Shown: in pieces, positions 5,711 to 10,196 of the stretch
Layout: each line of letters opens with the position of its first letter
How positions within the stretch are numbered: position 1 is the stretch's first letter
From: Sphingomonas sp.
Lineage (GTDB): Bacteria > Pseudomonadota > Alphaproteobacteria > Sphingomonadales > Sphingomonadaceae
DNA: 10,196 nt
Direction of reading: 5' to 3'
Assembly: GCA_013812805.1 (NCBI GenBank)
Contig: JACCSV010000067.1
Location: 1 to 10,196, forward strand
Made by a program: the position numbers and the translations under genes
Notes under the pieces: model-generated
Told to the model about the DNA's origin: nothing
The model's input: the letters and a program-made list of their open reading frames with translations, nothing else
The model's database searches: none

Positions 5711-6381
5711 TATTTGGTCCCCCTTGCCGCCAGCGCGGCCTTCATGGCCTCAAGCTCGGCATCAACCTGGTCGGATGCCTTGAGGTCGGCGATTTCCTCT
5801 TCGAGGCTTTTCGGCCCGGTCATTCCAAGCGCGTCGGCACGTCCTTCGGCAAAATCGGCGCGGCGCTCGAGAATTTCAAAGCGGCTGAACGCGTCCTCGG
5901 TGCGCTCGCCGTTCAACAACTCGCGGGCCTTGGCGCGGCTGACGGCGCTTTCCAGCCGGTGGGCGATTGCATTCTGCCGGGCGCGAGCCTCGCGAAGCTT
6001 GCCTTGGAGCTTTGCGATGTCGGCCTCGTAGCTGCGCAGCGTGTCGTTGACGAGGTCGATCTCGGCCTTAAGGCCGACCGCCATGTCGGCTGCCTTTTGC
6101 CGCTCCAGCAACGCCGCCTTGGCAAGGTCCTCGCGGCCTTTGCTCAGCGCCAGCTCTGCTTTCTCAGTCCAGCTCGACTGCAGCTCGTCGAGGCGGGAGA
6201 GGGTGCGGCGCATGTCCTTGCCGTCGGCGATGGTCTTGGCCGCCGAAGCCCTGACCTCTACCAGCGTTTCTTCCATTTCGAGGATTATCATCCGGATCAT
6301 CCGCGCCGGGTCTTCGGCACGGTCGAGCAACTCCGCCATGTTGGCGGCGACAATGTCCCGGGTTCGGGAAAATATGCTCAT
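5710..6381 (-). CDS. pspA: Phage shock protein A (PspA/IM30 family)
   Basis: The 223 residues match the usual PspA length. The N-terminus (MSIFSRTRDIVAANMAELLDRAEDPARMIRMIILEME) holds the amphipathic membrane-binding helix and the conserved AEDP turn. The remainder is almost entirely a long coiled coil (about 25-185), followed by LEEEIADLKA and a short end. In enterobacteria PspA binds and inhibits PspF in unstressed cells, then assembles on damaged inner membrane to limit proton leakage. It is the first gene of the run and sits under a sigma-54-type promoter facing away from pspF. A GGAG lies about 9 bases before the ATG at 6381. The stop overlaps the pspB start by one base. Confidence 0.95.
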   Translation of the reverse strand: MSIFSRTRDIVAANMAELLDRAEDPARMIRMIILEMEETLVEVRASAAKTIADGKDMRRTLSRLDELQSSWTEKAELALSKGREDLAKAALLERQKAADMAVGLKAEIDLVNDTLRSYEADIAKLQGKLREARARQNAIAHRLESAVSRAKARELLNGERTEDAFSRFEILERRADFAEGRADALGMTGPKSLEEEIADLKASDQVDAELEAMKAALAARGTK

Positions 6382-6427
6382 TCAGAAACTCCGCAGTGAA
6401 TTCAGGGCCCTGTACGGCTTTATACCA

Positions 6428-6443
6428 TTCAAGCTCCGTGCCA
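6428..6443 (-). promoter_or_regulatory. Sigma-54-type -24/-12 promoter of pspA
   Basis: On the minus strand, TGGCACG (6443-6437), four bases, then TTGAA (6432-6428) fits the sigma-54 consensus TGGCACG-N4-TTGC in spacing and in the whole -24 half. The -12 half has GA where GC is usual. Transcription would start near 6418, leaving a leader of about 37 bases before pspA. A PspF gene next door and PspA downstream make this the expected psp promoter. Confidence 0.8.
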
Positions 6444-6476
6444 ACTTTGGAATATTGGCTCCCCACCGCGAAAAGC

Positions 6477-6495
6477 CCGTATTTTCGACAAACGG
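6477..6495. promoter_or_regulatory. Imperfect palindrome upstream of the sigma-54 promoter (candidate activator site)
   Basis: CCGT (6477-6480) and ACGG (6492-6495) bracket a partly symmetric core, ATTTTCGACAA. It lies about 35-50 bases upstream of the -24 box, within the range where PspF could bind. The symmetry is modest. Confidence 0.3.
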
Positions 6496-6499
6496 CGGT

Positions 6500-6513
6500 G
6501 CAAAATATCTTGC
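6500..6513. promoter_or_regulatory. 14-bp near-perfect palindrome, candidate PspF upstream activating site
   Basis: GCAAAATATCTTGC is symmetric except for one mismatched pair. Its centre is about 90 bases upstream of the inferred pspA start, comparable with the position of PspF activating sites in E. coli, and it ends just before the pspF start. Binding there could activate pspA and also repress pspF, as known for E. coli PspF. The role is inferred from position and symmetry only. Confidence 0.45.
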
Positions 6514-6519
6514 CAAGAG

Positions 6520-7593
6520 GTGGGATATGACACCAACGTTCGGCGCGTGGAGCGGGGTGATACATTCGTCGGGCAGAGCAACGTCGTTCTCGATGCGGTC
6601 GAGCGCGCCAGCCGCGCCGCTGCGCTCAATCGTCCGGTGCTCGTCATCGGCGAGCGCGGCACCGGCAAGGAGCTGATCGCCGAGCGCCTTCACCGGCTGT
6701 CGCCGCGCTGGTCGGGGCCGCTGGTGACGATGAATTGCGCAGCCTTGCCGGAGACGCTGATCGAGGCGGAGCTGTTCGGCCATGAAGCGGGCAGCTTTAC
6801 CGGCGCCGCCAAGACTCGTCACGGCCGCTTCGAGCAAGCCGACGGCGGCACCTTGTTCCTCGACGAACTCGCGACCTTGTCGTCGCCGGCGCAGGACCGG
6901 TTGTTGCGCGCCGTCGAATATGGCGAAGTGACCCGGATCGGCGCTTCCAAGCCGATCATCGTCGATGTCCGAATCGTCGCCGCGACCAACGAGGATCTGC
7001 CGAGCCTGGTGGATGGCGGACGGTTCCGCGCCGACCTGCTCGACCGGCTGTCGTTCGAGGTCGTCACCTTGCCGCCGCTGCGGGCCCGGGCCGGGGACAT
7101 CCCCTTGCTGGCCGAGCATTTCGGGCGCCGCATGGGGGTCGAGCTCGACTGGCCGAACTGGCCCGGATTTTCAGCCCGAGCGATGAGCGATCTGGAAAAT
7201 TATCATTGGCCGGGCAATGTCCGCGAGCTGCGCAACGTCGTCGAGCGAGCGGCGTACCGGTGGGAGGATGCCGAGCGGCCGATCGACGCCATTCAGTTCG
7301 ACCCGTTTCATTCGCCCTGGGCGCCGCTGCGGGCCGGGGGCGAGGTTCGGCCCGCGGCCGAAGCGGTCGCGGCCCAAGCGGCACAAATCGATCCCCCCTC
7401 CGCCGAGATTGCACCCGCATCTACCGGCGACTTCCGCGGCGACGTCACCGCTTTCGAGCGGGCGCTGCTCGAGGATGCACTGTCGCGCAACCGGTTCAAC
7501 CAGCGGGCGACGGCGGCGGCGATCGGGCTCAGCTACGACCAGCTTCGCCATGCGCTCAAGCGGCACAAGCTGCTCGACGCGGGCAGCGGCTAG
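6520..7593 (+). CDS. pspF: PspF, sigma-54-dependent transcriptional activator of the psp operon
   Basis: A 357-residue bacterial enhancer-binding protein without an N-terminal receiver domain, as in PspF. The AAA+ domain begins at FVGQSN (16-21), with Walker A GERGTGKE (44-51), GSFTGA (91-96) in place of the usual GAFTGA sigma-54 contact loop, Walker B GTLFLDE (110-116) and WPGN (230-233). A Fis-type helix-turn-helix follows at about 311-352 (NQRATAAAIGLSYDQLRHALKRHK). It should drive the pspA promoter and be inhibited by PspA. A Pro/Ala-rich linker (about 262-305) makes it longer than the enterobacterial protein. The start is uncertain: the GTG at 6520 gives the longest frame, but the in-frame GTG at 6547 (MERGDTFVGQSN) matches the usual PspF N-terminus better. 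The only Shine-Dalgarno-like AAGAGG (6515-6520) sits before an out-of-frame ATG at 6527. Confidence 0.93.
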   Translation: MGYDTNVRRVERGDTFVGQSNVVLDAVERASRAAALNRPVLVIGERGTGKELIAERLHRLSPRWSGPLVTMNCAALPETLIEAELFGHEAGSFTGAAKTRHGRFEQADGGTLFLDELATLSSPAQDRLLRAVEYGEVTRIGASKPIIVDVRIVAATNEDLPSLVDGGRFRADLLDRLSFEVVTLPPLRARAGDIPLLAEHFGRRMGVELDWPNWPGFSARAMSDLENYHWPGNVRELRNVVERAAYRWEDAERPIDAIQFDPFHSPWAPLRAGGEVRPAAEAVAAQAAQIDPPSAEIAPASTGDFRGDVTAFERALLEDALSRNRFNQRATAAAIGLSYDQLRHALKRHKLLDAGSG

Positions 7594-7673
7594 TCGGCTT
7601 GTTTGCCGGACTGTCCGAGGCGGCTATTGGACCGCGAAGCCCCGTTCCTACGTTGGTCCGGTAACCTGCCGAC

Positions 7674-7680
7674 AGGAGAG
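7674..7680 (+). promoter_or_regulatory. Ribosome binding site fixing the superoxide dismutase start
   Basis: AGGAGAG lies a few bases before the ATG at 7685. The reading frame stays open far upstream into pspF, and this strong site decides the start in favour of 7685. Confidence 0.7.
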
Positions 7681-7684
7681 AGAC

Positions 7685-8299
7685 ATGGCCTACACCGTCC
7701 CACCGCTGCCCTACGACTATGGGGCGCTCGCGCCCGTCATCGACGAGCAGACGATGAAGCTTCACCACGACAAGCATCACCAGGCCTATGTCGACAATCT
7801 CAACAAAGCGGTGGACGCCGACGGCTCGCTTCAGGGCCGTGACCTGGCGGAGATTTTGCGCGGGGCGTCAAGCCTGCCCAAGCCGGTCCGCAACAATGGT
7901 GGCGGGCACTGGAACCACAGCTTCTTCTGGGAAGCGATGGCGGCGCCCGGAAGCAGCGAGCCGCAGGGCGAGCTACGCGATGCGATCGCCTCTAAATGGG
8001 GCTCGCAGGAGGGCTTCCAGGAGAAATTCAACGCCGCCGGCGTCGGCCAGTTCGGGTCCGGCTGGGTCTGGCTCGTGGCCACCGGCGAGGGCGGGCTCGA
8101 GATCACCGCGACGCCCAACCAGGACAATCCATTGATGGACGTCGCCGAGGTTCGCGGAACGCCGATCCTGGGCAACGACGTATGGGAGCACGCTTATTAC
8201 CTGACCTATCAGAACCGCCGCGCCGACTATCTCAAGGCGTGGTGGCAAGTGGTCGACTGGAACAGGGCGTCGCAGCGCCTGGCCGCGGCCGGCAGCTAG
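7685..8299 (+). CDS. sod: Superoxide dismutase, Fe/Mn family, Mn-type residues
   Basis: The 204-residue enzyme converts superoxide to oxygen and hydrogen peroxide. Metal ligands are H27 (KLHHDKHH), H78 (WNHSFFW), D165 and H169 (DVWEHAYY). Y35 sits in HHQAYV, as expected for the active-site gateway. NNGGGHWNH and TPNQDNPL place a Gly before the second His and a Gln in the second shell of the C-terminal domain. This is the pattern of manganese enzymes, whereas iron enzymes usually put the Gln in the first position. A cambialistic enzyme cannot be excluded. No signal peptide is visible, so it is cytosolic. It follows pspF by 91 bases on the same strand with its own strong ribosome binding site. 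Its stop codon overlaps that of the convergent ABC permease. Confidence 0.95.
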   Translation: MAYTVPPLPYDYGALAPVIDEQTMKLHHDKHHQAYVDNLNKAVDADGSLQGRDLAEILRGASSLPKPVRNNGGGHWNHSFFWEAMAAPGSSEPQGELRDAIASKWGSQEGFQEKFNAAGVGQFGSGWVWLVATGEGGLEITATPNQDNPLMDVAEVRGTPILGNDVWEHAYYLTYQNRRADYLKAWWQVVDWNRASQRLAAAGS

Positions 8300-9057
8300 C
8301 TCTTGAGCCGGTAGCCGGTCCGGAAAATCCACCAGACGCCCGCCAGACAGGCGAGGAAGAATGCGAAGGTCGCCGCCAGCGCGGTGCCGAACGCGACGTC
8401 GGCGGTGCCGAAAAAGGTCCAGCGGAAGCCGTTTATCAGATAGACGACCGGGTTGAACAAGGTGATCGAGCGCCACGGCTCGGCGAGCATGTCGATCGAG
8501 TAAAAGGCGCCGCCGAGGAAGGTCAGCGGCGTGACGATCAGCAGCGGGATCACCTGCAGCTGCTCGAACCCCTTGGCCCAGATGCCGACCATGAAGCCGA
8601 ACATGCAAAAGGTCAGCGCCACCAGGATCAGGTATAGGAGCATCAGCACCGGGTGAGCGACGCTGATCGGCACGAACAGGTGCGCGGTGGCGAAGATGAC
8701 CAGGGCAACGATCATCGCCTTGGTCGCAGCCGCCCCGACATAGCCGAGCACGGTTTCGAAGGCCGATAGCGGTGCCGACAATATCTCATAAATGGTGCCG
8801 GTGAAGCGCGGCATGTGGATGCCGAAGCTCGCGTTGAAGATGCTCTCGGTGAACAACGACAGCATCATCAGCCCGGGGACGATGAAGCTGCCGTAGGGGA
8901 TGCCGCCGATCTCGGTCATCCGGCTGCCGATCGCCGCACCGAAGACGATGAAATAGAGCGAGGTAGTGATCACCGGCACCGCCAACCCCGTCCACAAGGT
9001 ACGGCGGAAGCGGTGCAGCTCGAACTTGTAGATGGCGAGAACGCCGCGCCAGTTCAT
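8296..9057 (-). CDS. ABC-2 type transporter permease (YadH-like)
   Basis: The 253-residue inner-membrane protein has six hydrophobic segments (about 22-42, 56-78, 105-128, 136-160, 168-188, 226-246). Its ABC-2 signature region is PLTFLGGAFYSIDMLAEPWRSITLFNPVVYLINGFRW (177-213). It resembles E. coli YadH, the partner of the ATPase YadG. It should form a homodimeric exporter with the ATPase encoded just upstream; the substrate is unknown for this family. The ATG at 9057 follows a 118-bp spacer filled by a long inverted repeat. The 3' end overlaps sod by four bases in a CTAG that holds both stop codons. Confidence 0.92.
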   Translation of the reverse strand: MNWRGVLAIYKFELHRFRRTLWTGLAVPVITTSLYFIVFGAAIGSRMTEIGGIPYGSFIVPGLMMLSLFTESIFNASFGIHMPRFTGTIYEILSAPLSAFETVLGYVGAAATKAMIVALVIFATAHLFVPISVAHPVLMLLYLILVALTFCMFGFMVGIWAKGFEQLQVIPLLIVTPLTFLGGAFYSIDMLAEPWRSITLFNPVVYLINGFRWTFFGTADVAFGTALAATFAFFLACLAGVWWIFRTGYRLKS

Positions 9058-9075
9058 GCCCCCATGCTCCCACGT

Positions 9076-9169
9076 CCGTTCGTCCTGAGCGAAGCGCAGC
9101 GAAGTCGAAGGGCGTCCGCGCCAGCGCCCTTCGACTTCGGCGCCACGCGCCTACGCTCAGGACGAACGG
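9076..9169. repeat. Long nested inverted repeat (REP-like cruciform) between ABC transporter genes
   Basis: Two perfect nested arms are visible. CCGTTCGTCCTGAGCG (9076-9091) is complementary to CGCTCAGGACGAACGG (9154-9169), giving 16 bp. Inside it, CGAAGTCGAAGGGCG (9100-9114) pairs with CGCCCTTCGACTTCG (9125-9139), giving 15 bp around a 10-base loop. The TTCGTCCTGAGC...TCGAAGGGC text resembles a palindromic repeat dispersed in many sphingomonad genomes. It fills nearly the whole gap between the ATPase stop and the permease start, so it would be transcribed and could form a large mRNA hairpin. Confidence 0.88.
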
Positions 9170-9175
9170 TGGTGG

Positions 9176-10114
9176 TCATGCCGCGCTCCTCTGCTCGTGG
9201 ATCAGCCCGACGAAGATGTCCTCCAGGCTCGACTGCTTGGTGTCGAGGTCCTTGAAGGCGATTCCCGCGTCCCGCATCGCCGTCAGCAGCGAGGGAATGC
9301 CGGTGCGTTCCGCATTGGCGTCGAACTCGTAGGACAATGTGCTTCCGTCCTCGCTGAGCTTGGGCTGCCATTCGGCGAGCTCGGGCGGCACCTCGCCCAG
9401 CGGTTCGCTCAGCTGCAGGTGCAGGATCTTGCGGCCGAGTTTCTGCATCAGCGCCGTCTTCTCTTCCACCAGGATCAGCTCGCCCTTGGCGATGACGCCG
9501 ACGCGGTCGGCCATCTCCTCGGCTTCCTCGATGTAATGAGTGGTGAGGATGATCGTCGTGCCTTGCTCGCGAAGCCGCCGCACCAGCGCCCACATGTCGC
9601 GGCGAAGCTCGACGTCGACGCCCGCAGTGGGCTCGTCGAGGAACAAGATGTCGGGCTCGTGAGCGAGCGCCTTGGCGATCATCACCCGGCGCTTCATCCC
9701 CCCGGACAGGTCCTTCAAAATCTGGTTGCGCTTGTCCCAGAGCGACAGGTCGCGAAGAATCTGCTCGATCTTAGCGGGGTCGGGCGCTCGTCCGAACAAC
9801 TCGCGGCTGAAGCTGACGGTGCTGATCAGCGGCTCGAACACGTCCATCGTCAGCTCTTGGGGCACCAGGCCGATGCGCTTGCGAGCATGGCGGTAATCGG
9901 CGCGCCAGTTGCGGCCATCGACCAGCACTTCGCCGGCGGTCGCAGTGACGATTCCGCAGACGATGCTGATCAGCGTCGTCTTGCCGGCGCCGTTGGGGCC
10001 CAGCAGCGCGAAAATCTCGCCACGGCGGATGTCGAGGTCGACGGATTTCAGCGCCTCGGTGCCGCTCGCATAGGCCTTGCGGAGCCCGCGGATCGAGAGG
10101 ATCGGATCGCTCAC
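9176..10114 (-). CDS. ABC transporter ATP-binding protein (YadG-like)
   Basis: This 312-residue ATPase powers the ABC-2 permease downstream. Walker A is GPNGAGKT (39-46), the Q-loop glutamine is Q86 in VPQELT, the signature is LSGGM (136-140), Walker B is ILFLDE (156-161) and the switch histidine is H193 in TTHYIEEAEE. After about residue 215 there is a C-terminal domain of roughly 95 residues, as in YadG and related exporters of the drug/polysaccharide type. The start is a GTG (10114) that overlaps the stop of the preceding gene in GTGA, indicating translational coupling. The family is secure and the substrate unknown. Confidence 0.94.
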   Translation of the reverse strand: MSDPILSIRGLRKAYASGTEALKSVDLDIRRGEIFALLGPNGAGKTTLISIVCGIVTATAGEVLVDGRNWRADYRHARKRIGLVPQELTMDVFEPLISTVSFSRELFGRAPDPAKIEQILRDLSLWDKRNQILKDLSGGMKRRVMIAKALAHEPDILFLDEPTAGVDVELRRDMWALVRRLREQGTTIILTTHYIEEAEEMADRVGVIAKGELILVEEKTALMQKLGRKILHLQLSEPLGEVPPELAEWQPKLSEDGSTLSYEFDANAERTGIPSLLTAMRDAGIAFKDLDTKQSSLEDIFVGLIHEQRSAA

Positions 10115-10196
10115 TCGACGGGTCCGGGCTCGGTGGGCTCCGCAGCCTCGCGGGTCAGGCCGTGCTTCATCAGCATCGGGATGTTGGCGGCGGCGA
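10111..10196 (-). CDS. C-terminal end of an unrecognised protein (5' part beyond window)
   Basis: The minus-strand frame entering from the window edge reads AANIPMLMKHGLTREAAEPT, then EPGPVE, and stops at TGA (10113-10111). That stop overlaps the GTG of the ATPase gene by four bases, so it is a real upstream cistron of the same operon. The 28 visible codons end in a Pro/Glu-rich tail. They are too few to name the family. Confidence 0.65.
   Translation of the reverse strand, partial: AAANIPMLMKHGLTREAAEPTEPGPVE

Noticed and set aside
6382..7119. 245-codon open frame on the minus strand opposite pspF
   Set aside because: It has no recognisable domain and would occupy the psp promoter; it mirrors pspF codons.
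7217..7684. Upstream extension of the superoxide dismutase frame
   Set aside because: The extension lies inside pspF in another frame, and the strong AGGAG before 7685 plus the family N-terminus fix the start.
1..10196. CRISPR arrays, tRNA genes, transposases, phage genes
   Set aside because: No regularly spaced direct repeats, cloverleaf sequences or recombinase motifs were seen on either strand.

Overview
The window is GC-rich with compact coding on both strands. The gene content (an alphaproteobacterial-type J-domain protein, SufE, a psp operon with its own PspF, a DUF2254 membrane protein) and the palindromic repeats containing GTTCGTCCTGAGCG point to an alphaproteobacterium, most likely a sphingomonad. 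That assignment is inferred from family resemblance and has not been tested by a search.

Layout. 1-1130 (-): a DUF2254 integral membrane protein cut by the window edge. It diverges from an MscS-type mechanosensitive channel (1219-2196, +), and the 88 bp between them hold a 13-bp perfect palindrome. 2232-2671 (+): the RNase P RNA gene rnpB, followed by a short zinc-finger-like/J-domain protein (2723-3256, +). 3273-3677 (-): a broken PaaI-type hotdog thioesterase with at least three frameshifts and no start codon. 3716-6381 (-): a tight run read leftward as pspA, pspB, pspC, orf109, orf94, orf78, sufE. The cistrons up to orf78 overlap by 1-4 bases, except for one 15-base gap. A sigma-54-type promoter lies upstream of pspA, and pspF (6520-7593, +) diverges from it. 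7685-8299 (+): a Mn-type superoxide dismutase whose stop codon overlaps that of a convergent ABC-2 permease (8296-9057, -). The permease is preceded by its ATPase (9176-10114, -), and a long cruciform repeat lies between the two. The end of an unrecognised gene (10111-10196, -) overlaps the ATPase start.

How the genes work together. The core is an envelope-stress module. By analogy with the known Psp system, PspF drives the pspA promoter with sigma-54 RNA polymerase, PspA restrains PspF and supports the membrane, and PspB/PspC relay the membrane signal. MscS (osmotic release), DUF2254 and SOD nearby also fit membrane or oxidative stress, but no shared control is visible.

Most interesting observation. 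The psp operon is enlarged by three small single-pass membrane proteins that I cannot assign to a named family. All three, and also the C-terminus of PspC, end in a variant of the PspB C-terminal tail (R-[LV]-x-x-[LIV]-E-[RQ]-[IY]-x-T, usually followed by L-x-R-E-I-[ED]-x-L). Five consecutive cistrons therefore carry the same module on different membrane anchors, which suggests a locally duplicated and diversified set of Psp membrane partners.
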